NCBI GenBank assembly: GCA_910575245.1 | Contig: CAJTEN010000002.1 | Coordinates: 362,528-426,527, forward strand | DNA: 64,000 nt | Direction: 5' to 3' | Source: Clostridia bacterium | GTDB lineage: Bacteria; Bacillota; Clostridia; Lachnospirales; Lachnospiraceae | In this document: piece after piece, positions 15,675 to 23,590 of the stretch | Layout of the letters: every line of letters begins with the position of its first letter | Numbering within the stretch: position 1 is the stretch's first letter | Made by a program: the position numbers and the translations under genes | Notes under the pieces: model-generated | Told to the model about the DNA's origin: nothing | The model's database searches: none | What the model saw: only the letters and a program-made list of their open reading frames with translations

Positions 15675-16649
15675 ATGGATTTAGAACAGGCGAAACGGAT
15701 ATTAAATATATCGGCGGAGGATGATATCGGAGCGGTCAAAAGAAAATACCGCAGGCTGATCGGCTGCCACCATCCGGATGCGATCGGCTCCGACAGGCCG
15801 GAGCATATCAGGTGCGCACAGGATATCAATGAGGCATATAACCTGCTTAAGAAAAGCGGCGTGCTAGCTGTCTCCGGGAAGAAATCACAGAGGTGGCAGG
15901 GAATCGTTAACGAGAAGGCTTTTTGCGACAGGAATATTTATCTGTATTATACGCTGGATGTTTCTGAGAAGAAGCCATACTATCAGACGGCCCGAGGAAG
16001 ATATATGTGGGATCCGGATGAGGAAGACTTTGAATTGTTTCTGACCAGTATTCGTCATGCGGTGAAAGAACTGTTGGAGAAGACGGAGGAAAGGTTTTCT
16101 TCTCCGGGGTATGAGGATACGCTGGCGGAAACAGAGAAATTTGAATTTCAGGTACAGTTATTTACCTGTCTTGCCATGCAGTACGTGGATCCGGTGAGGA
16201 CACTGCGTAAGATAGCACAGGCAGACCATGTGGATGCAAAGGGCAGGGAAGTCTACCGTTTCCGGGCTTTTCTTGGTGCAAAAGGACAGAACCAGGTCTG
16301 GAAGACAATGACGTTATTGCAGAAAGGCGATACCGTCTATCCTGCATCTTTTCGGGAAAATAAGATTGCCGTTATGGATGGCGATAAACGATCCCTGGGG
16401 TATCTGTCACTGGAGGATGATCAGCTGTATTTCTGTATCGTTCCGCTTTTGAAGAAACGCTTGGCGCGGATCAGGATGACGGTCAGGGACACGGAGGTCA
16501 GTAGGAAAACACATCCGTACAGAGTGAAAGTAGAACTGGACTTTTTCTTCCGGCTGGAGGAAGGGGCAGGGCAGTATGCGGACAGTGAGTACAATCTGAG
16601 GATTGCGGATATTCTGAACCGGTATGAGGGGATGCTGAAGAATGCATGA
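15675..16649 (+). CDS. J-domain (DnaJ-like) protein
   Basis: A 324-residue protein with an N-terminal J domain (residues 1-65): helix II basic residues (VKRKYRRLIG), the invariant HPD tripeptide in CHHPDAIGS, and helix III (AQDINEAYNLLKK). The remainder is a soluble alpha/beta region with no Gly/Phe, zinc-finger or substrate-binding domains of DnaJ. It is therefore a class III J protein that probably stimulates DnaK for a specific client. ATG 15675 is selected because the J domain begins there; upstream in-frame ATGs (15564, 15588) would add 29-37 residues of unlikely sequence. Confidence 0.8.
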   Translation: MDLEQAKRILNISAEDDIGAVKRKYRRLIGCHHPDAIGSDRPEHIRCAQDINEAYNLLKKSGVLAVSGKKSQRWQGIVNEKAFCDRNIYLYYTLDVSEKKPYYQTARGRYMWDPDEEDFELFLTSIRHAVKELLEKTEERFSSPGYEDTLAETEKFEFQVQLFTCLAMQYVDPVRTLRKIAQADHVDAKGREVYRFRAFLGAKGQNQVWKTMTLLQKGDTVYPASFRENKIAVMDGDKRSLGYLSLEDDQLYFCIVPLLKKRLARIRMTVRDTEVSRKTHPYRVKVELDFFFRLEEGAGQYADSEYNLRIADILNRYEGMLKNA

Positions 16650-16713
16650 TTTTAATATGGTACTGGCACCTAAAGCAGCAAGGTAGATTTAACAGTAGTG
16701 TAATGATTTATGC

Positions 16714-17490
16714 TCAGACATAAATCGTCTCCCCACAGGACAGGCCATGCAGCCGGTCCATATAGTTTTTCATATACTGGAACTGCTTTTCTCCGGTGCA
16801 GTGGCATGTATAATACTCAGTGGGGAATTTATTCAGATATTCTGCATAGCTTTTCAGGGCATCGCCTGGCGGGAGTTTGGAGAAATGGAAACCGCCGATC
16901 AGGACATCAGGACAGAACCAGTCGGCAATATCCATGATTCCCCGATGGGAGCAGCCGCTGAAAAGTATTTTCTTATGGTTCTCTTCCAGAAGCAGATATT
17001 GCTCATGGCGGAAATCTTCCGGAAGAAATACATCGTTCTCAAGTTTGGTAAGCCCGAAATTTCCAGGAAAATGTTTTTGTTTTTTTTCGCTGCAGGAATA
17101 GAGGGCTGCCCCTTCCGCGAGGAAGGTGGTGCCTTCTGTGAAGATCAGACGGTCATGCCCGGCAAGGGCAGTATCCAGGCCGATGTATTTTTCGGTGCCG
17201 TTATAATGGGGCTCGAAGGCGTAGCGGCTCAGATAGACAGGAGCCTTCCGGTTTATTTCCAGAAATCTGGCAAGACCGCCGCCGTGGTCGTAGTGTCCAT
17301 GGGAAAGGACGGCCAGATCCACGGCTTCAAGATCGATGCCGAGCGCGGCGGCATTTTCAGAGAAGAGCTCGGTCTGGCCCATATCAAAGAGAATCTTATG
17401 GCCTGCAGTTTCGATGTACAGGCTCAGTCCGTGTTCGGTGGACATATCCGGGCGTTTTGTCGTATTTTCAAGCAGGGCTGTGATCTTCAT
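16714..17490 (-). CDS. Metallo-beta-lactamase fold hydrolase
   Basis: A 258-residue MBL-fold protein with the metal motif SHGHYDHGGG (about residue 63), a downstream Gly-Cys-Ser-His (FSGCSHRG) and C-terminal YTCHCTG with another possible ligand His. It resembles the group annotated as 7,8-dihydropterin-6-methyl-4-(beta-D-ribofuranosyl)-aminobenzene-phosphate synthase-like, but the true substrate is unknown. It is convergent with the J-domain gene and has a GGAGG site upstream on its own strand. Confidence 0.8.
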   Translation of the reverse strand: MKITALLENTTKRPDMSTEHGLSLYIETAGHKILFDMGQTELFSENAAALGIDLEAVDLAVLSHGHYDHGGGLARFLEINRKAPVYLSRYAFEPHYNGTEKYIGLDTALAGHDRLIFTEGTTFLAEGAALYSCSEKKQKHFPGNFGLTKLENDVFLPEDFRHEQYLLLEENHKKILFSGCSHRGIMDIADWFCPDVLIGGFHFSKLPPGDALKSYAEYLNKFPTEYYTCHCTGEKQFQYMKNYMDRLHGLSCGETIYV

Positions 17491-17732
17491 GTCTTATATT
17501 CCTCCAGGTTTTACAGAGATTAGTAGCTGTCATGTAACAGACTTTATTATATTGGTAAGTGATAGCTGCTGTCAGAAGACCGTACTGTCACTATTAATAT
17601 GATAATATAAATGGTGCGGGTTGACCAGTAATTTGACCGTAATAAGATTGTACATTGGAAACCGAGAGTGTATGATAGTTACAGGAAAGCTATAAATAAG
17701 GAAACCGAACGAGGAAGAAAGGGGCCAGGCAG

Positions 17733-18377
17733 ATGGATTTGAATCACATTACAGTAAACATCCAGAGCAGCATTCGTATAGAGGGATCGGGCGTATTATA
17801 TTTTGACCCGTTTCAGGTGGAGACGGCTGCGCATGATGCGGATCTTATTTTTGTTACCCATAAGCATTATGATCATTTTGAACCGGATTCCATTGCGAAG
17901 GTGAAGAAGGAGAACACTATCTTAGTCGCACCGGAATCCATGCAGAAGAAGGTGCTGTCGGAATCGGGCATGGAGCCTGGGCAGTGTGTATTCTGCAGAC
18001 CGGGTGAGAAGCAGCAGCTGGGGAACATTGTGATTGAGACGGTTCCTGCCTATAACAAGCTGAAACCATTTCATACCAGGGGAAAGAAGTGGCAGGGATA
18101 TATCGTGAGCATGGATGGTGTCCGTTATTATGTATCCGGAGATACAGATGTAAACGAGGACATCGGGAAAGTGCGGTGTGATGTGGCGCTGGTTCCAATC
18201 GGCGGATTCTATACGATGGACAAGAAACAGGCGGCGGAGTATATCGCAGAGATGAAGCCGCAGGCAGTGATTCCGACGCATTACGGCAGTATCGTGGGCA
18301 GTAAGACGGATGGTGCGGAATTCAAGGCCTGTCTGGAAAGGATGGACAAAAAGATTCAGGTTGAATTGAAGTTATGA
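17733..18377 (+). CDS. UlaG-like metallo-beta-lactamase fold hydrolase
   Basis: A 214-residue protein with VTHKHYDHFEP (metal site), ASP in YVSGDTDVNED and the C-terminal histidine in IPTHYGSIVG. Its compact length and SGDT motif fit the UlaG/UPF0173 branch of the MBL fold, which hydrolyses small phosphorylated or lactone compounds. It is followed after 79 bp by the hydrolase-GNAT fusion and may be co-transcribed. The substrate cannot be predicted. Confidence 0.8.
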   Translation: MDLNHITVNIQSSIRIEGSGVLYFDPFQVETAAHDADLIFVTHKHYDHFEPDSIAKVKKENTILVAPESMQKKVLSESGMEPGQCVFCRPGEKQQLGNIVIETVPAYNKLKPFHTRGKKWQGYIVSMDGVRYYVSGDTDVNEDIGKVRCDVALVPIGGFYTMDKKQAAEYIAEMKPQAVIPTHYGSIVGSKTDGAEFKACLERMDKKIQVELKL

Positions 18378-18456
18378 GTGCATGATGGCCGGAAGCTTGC
18401 TTGGGATCGAAAGCGAAAGCTTTATGCCATTAACGATAGAAAGGAACGACAGAAAC

Positions 18457-19539
18457 ATGAAAATTGCCGTGTTTTTTCCGGGGATCGGATATCATTGTGA
18501 GAAACCGCTCCTGTATTACAGTGGTAAAATAGCCGGCCAGTATCAATACGAACAGGTCAGAGTATCTTATACCGGTTTGAGGCGTTTGTGTGCGGAGGAG
18601 TTTGAAGAAGCGCTCGAAGAGACGCTGCAGGAGGCGCTTGCCCAGACGGAGAGCTGCCTGAAGGATGTGGACTGGAGCCGGTATGAGGATATTCTTTTTA
18701 TCTCCAAGAGCATCGGGACAGCGGTAGCTGCCGCCTATGCCGTACGGCATGGAATCCGCTGCAGGAATGTTTATTATACGCCTCTGGCGCAGACGTTTGA
18801 TTATGCGCCGCAGACCGGGATTGTATTTCACGGGACGGATGACCCGTGGGCGAAGACGGAAAGGATCAGGGAGAAGTGTGCGGAGAATAACCTGCCTTTA
18901 CATATTGTTGGCAACGGGAATCATTCTCTGGAGATACAGGAGGACACAATGGGAAACCTCAGTATATTGACGGATATTATGCAACATACAGAGGATTATA
19001 TCGCAGACGTCGTTCAGTACAGACAGCTGGATGCAGATGAAATATGTCCCAGGCTGTTCGGACAGTTTATACGGCGCCAGAAAGTGACGATGTGCAGAAG
19101 GAGAGAAGCGGGGAAGTGGGTCATCAGGGAGGATCCGTTTATCGATGACTGGAGTGAAGAGGACTACCGGATATTGGTTTCTTGTCTTAAGAATACGGTC
19201 AATACGGGAGGGTTTGTGTACGCCGCTTTTTATAAGGATGCACTGAAAGGCTTCGTCTCCGTGGAATCTGCATTGTTCGGAGGGGACAATCGATATCTGG
19301 ATCTGTCAAGTATCCATGTATCCGAAGATATGCGTGGGAGAAAAATCGGGCAGCATCTTTTTAAAGCGGCGGCAGAGTGGGCCGGGCAGAAAGGAGCCCG
19401 CAAGCTGTACATATCATCCCATTCGGCAGTGGAAACGCAGGCATTCTATCAGGCTATGGGCTGCGTGGAAGCACAGGAGTATCATCAGGAGCATGTGGAG
19501 AGGGAGCCGTATGACTGTCAGCTGGAGTATCAATTGTGA
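18457..19539 (+). CDS. Alpha/beta hydrolase-like domain fused to GNAT acetyltransferase
   Basis: A 361-residue two-domain protein. Residues ~1-180 look like an alpha/beta-hydrolase fold: the elbow ISKSIGTAVA (Ser nucleophile candidate), an acid candidate in GTDDPWA and His in GNGNHSLE. Residues ~195-361 are a GNAT domain with the acetyl-CoA motif SEDMRGRKIGQHLF and the C-terminal FYQAMGC. The start at 18457 is taken from GAAAGGA upstream; a longer frame from 18382 lacks support. Substrates of both halves are unknown; covalent fusion suggests they act on one molecule or pathway. Confidence 0.75.
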   Translation: MKIAVFFPGIGYHCEKPLLYYSGKIAGQYQYEQVRVSYTGLRRLCAEEFEEALEETLQEALAQTESCLKDVDWSRYEDILFISKSIGTAVAAAYAVRHGIRCRNVYYTPLAQTFDYAPQTGIVFHGTDDPWAKTERIREKCAENNLPLHIVGNGNHSLEIQEDTMGNLSILTDIMQHTEDYIADVVQYRQLDADEICPRLFGQFIRRQKVTMCRRREAGKWVIREDPFIDDWSEEDYRILVSCLKNTVNTGGFVYAAFYKDALKGFVSVESALFGGDNRYLDLSSIHVSEDMRGRKIGQHLFKAAAEWAGQKGARKLYISSHSAVETQAFYQAMGCVEAQEYHQEHVEREPYDCQLEYQL

Positions 19540-19993
19540 CCACGGACCACATTCTGGAATTATTGTATAGGATCGTAATGTATTGAGAATACTACAAAGA
19601 AGCATAGTTATGCGGCCGGCGCCTGTAGCTGTATTCTGAAGAATGCCCGGATCCGGGGCGGCAAGGGGTGCAGAAGTACAAAGAAAGCCTGTGCGGCAGC
19701 ACTGTGTGTTATATGAAATAGATTTCACAACTATATACAAAAAGGTATGGAAAAAATTATGAAAATTGCCAATTTACAACGCATAGTGTAAAAATGTATT
19801 ATATAGGCACGAGCGAAATCGGTAACATAAAATATGAAGATGATGGCGAATTGCGAGGGGGGTGAATAGAGCGGGATTTTTGTGGATAATCTGTATGTAA
19901 GGGGATTCTAATTAGTCCGGTGCTGATTCTGAAAAACGATAAGTAAAACATAACAAAGACATAATAATGGTGAAATGAAGGAGAAAGGATCAT
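19540..19993 (+). other. 454-bp intergenic region without a recognised gene
   Basis: I find no supported coding region. The left third is GC-rich (around 19620-19690) and the right two thirds AT-rich, a mosaic suggesting a remnant plus the promoter of the HPr-like gene. A 38-codon frame at 19646-19761 lacks a ribosome site. Confidence 0.4.
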
Positions 19994-20227
19994 ATGCAGC
20001 AGGTAAATGTTAAGTTTAACAATGTTGAGCAGATAAGGCAGTTTATTAACACAATTGAGAAAATTGATACTAATTTTGATTTGGGTTCCGGACACAGAGT
20101 GGTTGATGCAAAATCTGTCATCGGTGTGATGGGTTTGGATTTTTCAGGACCGCTCCGGCTAAGATATCATTCAGATGATGCGGATATTGAGAAAAAGATC
20201 GCGCCGTTCGTATATTCGAGCGTATAG
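19994..20227 (+). CDS. HPr-like (PTS phosphocarrier fold) protein lacking the active-site His
   Basis: A 77-residue protein with AAGGAGAAAGGA upstream. It matches the size and pattern of HPr, including VDAKSVIGVMGLDFSGPLRL (the Ser-46 type regulatory helix and following strand), but the region where HPr carries the phosphorylated His-15 reads FDLGSGHRV with no canonical NxxGLHARP loop. It thus belongs to the HPr-like family that cannot act as an ordinary phosphocarrier. A regulatory or structural role is possible; no PTS genes lie nearby. Confidence 0.75.
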   Translation: MQQVNVKFNNVEQIRQFINTIEKIDTNFDLGSGHRVVDAKSVIGVMGLDFSGPLRLRYHSDDADIEKKIAPFVYSSV

Positions 20228-20257
20228 ATGGATATCATTTCATAAAAAAATACAATA

Positions 20258-20285
20258 GAGAGCCTGCCCGTTTGGGCAGGCTCTC
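20258..20285 (+). terminator. Perfect 12-bp stem-loop after the HPr-like gene
   Basis: GAGAGCCTGCCC (20258-20269), loop GTTT, GGGCAGGCTCTC (20274-20285). An A-tract lies before it and no T-run after, so in the canonical sense it would terminate leftward transcripts. The strong stem, 30 bp beyond the HPr-like stop, may still protect or end that transcript. Confidence 0.55.
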
Positions 20286-20306
20286 AGACTGTGTGCCATA
20301 TAGCAG

Positions 20307-20740
20307 GTGGACCGTCTATATGAGATTAATCAGAAAAAGACAGCATTTCCCAAATTCAGCCGTGATGAACTGCATGTCTGGTATGATGGTTATTATACTG
20401 TTACAGGGCTGCGGCTTTATAATCCACAGTCTGTTGTTAATCTGTGTTATCTTTCAGCGCGTAATAAATATTGGGTTGAGAGGGAGGATAAGGCAGGGAA
20501 AGGATTTGCTGATTTTATTTTCTATCCGAAACGTAAAATGATGATTGCATAATACTTGAATTGAAGGTTGACAGTACACCGGAAGAAGCGGTTGCGCACA
20601 TAAAGAACAAAAACTATATGCTGCGATTCAGGGGAAAACTGGGTGAAGAGCAACGATACACTGAGCGGATACTTGCCGTAGGGATTAGTTACAGTAAGGA
20701 GACGAGAGAACACGGCTGCGGGATTGAGGTATTAAGCTGA
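20307..20740 (+). pseudogene. Remnant of AAA-ATPase/PD-(D/E)XK (DUF1703-type) gene
   Basis: The first part (FPKFSRDELHVWYDGY, then GLRLYNPQSVVN) matches the end of the AAA domain of this widespread Firmicute family. It jumps directly to GKGFADFIFYPKR of the nuclease-like C-terminus, so about 150 residues appear deleted. After MMIA a stop appears, but shifting one frame from about 20550 restores ILELKVDSTPEEAV through to a stop at 20738-20740, so there is also a 1-bp frameshift. The ATPase N-terminus with Walker motifs is missing. It is a decayed copy. Confidence 0.75.
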
Positions 20741-20828
20741 CAGACAGGTTTGAAGTTGTAACGATTCAGCCCAGGACTTTGCACTTGCTGCAAAGTCCGT
20801 AAGCCCTGGCTTTCCTGTCACAAATTTC

Positions 20829-20856
20829 TTGCATTTTCTGTAAAATATGATATAAT
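20829..20856 (+). promoter_or_regulatory. Promoter of tRNA-Ala
   Basis: TTGCAT (20829-20834), 16-nt spacer, TATAAT (20851-20856), 14 bp before the tRNA 5' end. Confidence 0.7.
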
Positions 20857-20869
20857 GAATAAGTCTCAT

Positions 20870-20942
20870 GGGGATATAGCTCAGCTGGGAGAGCGATACG
20901 TTCGCAACGTATAGGTCACGAGTTCGAGTCTCGCTATCTCCA
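20870..20942 (+). tRNA. tRNA-Ala(CGC)
   Basis: The 73 bases fold into a complete cloverleaf. The acceptor stem GGGGATA/TATCTCC carries the G3-U70 wobble that identifies alanine tRNAs. The D arm is present, the anticodon stem ATACG/CGTAT encloses the loop TTCGCAA with anticodon CGC (reads GCG), and the T loop is TTCGAGT. CCA is not encoded; the discriminator is A. Confidence 0.93.
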
Positions 20943-20943
20943 T

Positions 20944-20990
20944 AAATGGTTACTACTCACAGGTTTGTGAATAGTAGCCATTTATTTTTA
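20944..20990 (+). terminator. Terminator of the tRNA-Ala transcript
   Basis: AAATGG (20944-20949) pairs with CCATTT (20978-20983), with mostly paired interior arms (TACTAC/TAGTAG region), followed by ATTTTTA. Confidence 0.7.
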
Positions 20991-21040
20991 TTGTGTTAAT
21001 TTGTTATGTTATTTACTATAATGATTGAGGAGTATATTTT

Positions 21041-21970
21041 ATGATTTTGAGTGTCAGCAGACGGACAGACATCCCTGCTTTTTATTCTGAATGGTTCCTT
21101 CAGAGAATCAGAGAGGGATTTCTGTATGTACGAAACCCTATGAGTGAGCATCAGGTCAGCCGTATTGACCTTAATCCGGATGTGGTTGACTGTATTGTTT
21201 TCTGGACGAAGAATCCTGCGCCGATGCTGGGATATCTGGATGAACTGAACCGTTATGATTATTATTTCCAGTACACGCTTAATTGCTATGGCAGAGAAGT
21301 GGAGCCTCATGTACCGCCTTTAAGGGAACGTCTGCAGTCTTTTATCAGTTTATCAGAGAGAATCGGCAAGGAACGTGTCATATGGCGTTATGATCCCATT
21401 CTTTTCAGTGATAGTTATACACCGGCGTATCATCTGGAAAAGTTCTCTGTGATTGCCCAAACGCTGTGTAAATATACGCAGAAGTGTGTCTTCAGTTTTG
21501 TAGATACTTATGTCTCTAAAAACAGCAAAAGTCTCTTACAGCTTAAGCAAAGAGAACTGCCAGCGGAGGAAATGGATTATTTCCTGAAGAACCTGGCAGA
21601 GATTGCCAGGGAAAACGGACTAAAACTGTCAGCCTGTGCGGAGAATCTAGATTTAGAGAAATACGGAATCGGGCATAACAGCTGTATAGACCGCAGCCTG
21701 ATCGAAAAGATCATCGGTACGCCGACCGATGTCAGGCCGGACGGACAGAGGCCTTATTGCCGGTGTGTGAAATGTGATGACATCGGGGCGTATGATACAT
21801 GTCCGCATGGGTGCGTTTACTGTTATGCAAATTATCGTTCTGCCGTTGTTGCGGATAAAAGAAAGCAGTATGACGTGAACGCCCCGATCCTGTGCAGTAA
21901 AGTGAATGAACTGACAGACCGAATCTCTGTCAGAACGGTAAAATCCTATAAGAAACAAAGTATTCTCTGA
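21041..21970 (+). CDS. DUF1848 family protein
   Basis: A 309-residue protein beginning MILSVSRRTDIPAFYSEWF, the highly conserved start of DUF1848. It contains FWTKNP and RYDPILFSD, and a C-terminal Cys cluster (YCRCVKCDDIG, CPHGCVYCYANY) whose CxxxCxxC arrangement resembles a radical-SAM iron-sulfur site placed at the C-terminus. The reaction is unknown. It is convergent with the MFS transporter; only 5 bp separate the two stops. Confidence 0.85.
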   Translation: MILSVSRRTDIPAFYSEWFLQRIREGFLYVRNPMSEHQVSRIDLNPDVVDCIVFWTKNPAPMLGYLDELNRYDYYFQYTLNCYGREVEPHVPPLRERLQSFISLSERIGKERVIWRYDPILFSDSYTPAYHLEKFSVIAQTLCKYTQKCVFSFVDTYVSKNSKSLLQLKQRELPAEEMDYFLKNLAEIARENGLKLSACAENLDLEKYGIGHNSCIDRSLIEKIIGTPTDVRPDGQRPYCRCVKCDDIGAYDTCPHGCVYCYANYRSAVVADKRKQYDVNAPILCSKVNELTDRISVRTVKSYKKQSIL

Positions 21971-21975
21971 TTCGG

Positions 21976-23244
21976 TCAGTCATCCACATCGAAATTTTCC
22001 AGCATGTCCTTTTTCCTTTCGGGCTTCGAGTCTCCGTGTTTCACCATCAGCATGGTGCAGAACGCCAGTACGCTGAATACCACCGCATAGGGAAACAGTG
22101 TCCTGTAGGAGACATGCTCCAACAAGAAACCGGACAGGATCGGTGTGACAACCTGGGCTGCCATGGAGAAGGTGTAGTAGTAACCGGTGTACTTTCCGAC
22201 ATCTCCGTTTGCGCTGATCTCTACTACCATGGGGAACGAATTGACATTGATTGCCGCCCAGGCGAAACCGATGATACCGAAGAAAAGGTTCATCGTAACA
22301 TGATAAGTGGTATAGAAGGAAGCGCACAGGTAACAGAATGTCAAAAGCGCCACGCCGATCAGAATCGTACGCTTTCTTCCGATTCTGCTGGAAAGGGCGC
22401 CGATCGGGATATAACTGATAATCGCCGCAACGGTAGCAACCATCAGGCAGTTTGCGTAACCGCCGTTTTCCAGTCCCCACACGTGGGTCGCATAGCGGGA
22501 AAAAGCCGTAGTAACTGCATTGTAGGCGATATACCAGAGAGCGACCGACAGAAGGATGAAAATCAGGCTTCGTTTCACCCCCTGTGGGAGCTGCGATGTG
22601 GCGGCAGGACCGTTGTCTATGGTCTCATCCTTTTCAGACATCTGTGCACGGAGCTTTTTCTCCGGAACCGTGAAAAAGAGGAGAGCCACACAGGCAAGCA
22701 TCAGCAGGCCGACGGAAAGAAAGAGAGGAAAATAATCCGGAGTAGTACCGCTTCCCACTAACAGGCGAATCATGATCAGTGCGTAGACACCGCCCACGGC
22801 GCCCATGAGATTGATGATGGCATTTCCCTTGCTGCGCAGAGGCTTGGGAGTTAAGTCCGGCATCAGGGCGACAGCGGGAGAGCGGTAGAGCCCCATGGAA
22901 ATCAGTACCAGAAACAGCGCGGTGATAAAGAGGATCAGGCTGCCTCTTCTGTCTGCAGCCGGAAGCAGCAGCAGGAAGATGAATGCCAGCCCGGTACCGG
23001 CCAGGATGAAAGGCATCCGCTTGCCGGCCGGCGTGTTGATCCGGTCAGAGAGTGAGCCGAACAGAGGAAGCAGAAACAGTGCCAGGATATTGTCTGCGGC
23101 CATGATCGCACCGGTGACTGTCTCGCCCAGGTGAAAGGTGTTTTTGAGAATAAGAGGTATGATATTGTCGTACATCTGCCAGAAAGCGCAGATCGACAGG
23201 AATGCCATACCGATAAGAACAGTTCGTTTGTAGTTCAGTTTCAT
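21976..23244 (-). CDS. MFS transporter (GPH/SLC45-like)
   Basis: A 422-residue protein with twelve predicted membrane helices, the MFS loop 2-3 motif variant GSLSDRINTPAGKRMPF and the second-half equivalent GALSSRIGRKRT. The N-terminal SICAFWQMYDNIIPLIL pattern and the DR-containing loop fit sugar/cation or sucrose-transporter-like MFS members common in Lachnospiraceae. The start at 23244 follows GGGGGAA on the minus strand; a frame from 23262 would include this site. Substrate unknown. Confidence 0.85.
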   Translation of the reverse strand: MKLNYKRTVLIGMAFLSICAFWQMYDNIIPLILKNTFHLGETVTGAIMAADNILALFLLPLFGSLSDRINTPAGKRMPFILAGTGLAFIFLLLLPAADRRGSLILFITALFLVLISMGLYRSPAVALMPDLTPKPLRSKGNAIINLMGAVGGVYALIMIRLLVGSGTTPDYFPLFLSVGLLMLACVALLFFTVPEKKLRAQMSEKDETIDNGPAATSQLPQGVKRSLIFILLSVALWYIAYNAVTTAFSRYATHVWGLENGGYANCLMVATVAAIISYIPIGALSSRIGRKRTILIGVALLTFCYLCASFYTTYHVTMNLFFGIIGFAWAAINVNSFPMVVEISANGDVGKYTGYYYTFSMAAQVVTPILSGFLLEHVSYRTLFPYAVVFSVLAFCTMLMVKHGDSKPERKKDMLENFDVDD

Positions 23245-23344
23245 AAAATTTCCCCCGATCATAAGTGGTTATACTATATATAATAATTCATTATACAGCA
23301 GAGGGGAGAAAAAAGATATGAGATTCTTGTATTGTATTTTATAT

Positions 23345-23545
23345 TTGACACAAGCCTGTCAGATATGTTATTCTGTTCCAGGCATTATTGAGAGGTAAGA
23401 ACATATTTTGTTTGGCCACAGCAGTGGCAGTGTTGTTTTTCATAACTAAAACCTGGTGTAAACCGGGAGTGGATTTTTCAGAGTAATCTTTTTTCGCCAC
23501 AGAGTCCTGTAAGGATGTTTTATCCTGCGGACGATGTGGCTTTTT
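23345..23545 (+). promoter_or_regulatory. Candidate promoter and attenuator-like leader of the MATE gene
   Basis: TTGACA (23345-23350) precedes a possible TTATTC-type -10 by 17 nt. The ~200-nt leader ends in an intrinsic terminator: GCCACA (23496-23501) / TGTGGC (23535-23540), inner GTCC/GGAC and AGGAT/ATCCT pairs, then TTTTT (23541-23545). An earlier GCCACA (23415-23420) could pair with the same TGTGGC. I recognise no known riboswitch class. Confidence 0.5.
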
Positions 23546-23590
23546 GCTGTGCCGCGGCGTATTTCTATATAAACTGAAGGAGTGAACTGA

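Noticed and set aside
19646..19761. 38-codon open frame in the intergenic region
   Set aside because: No ribosome site, no similarity recognised, and base composition changes within it.
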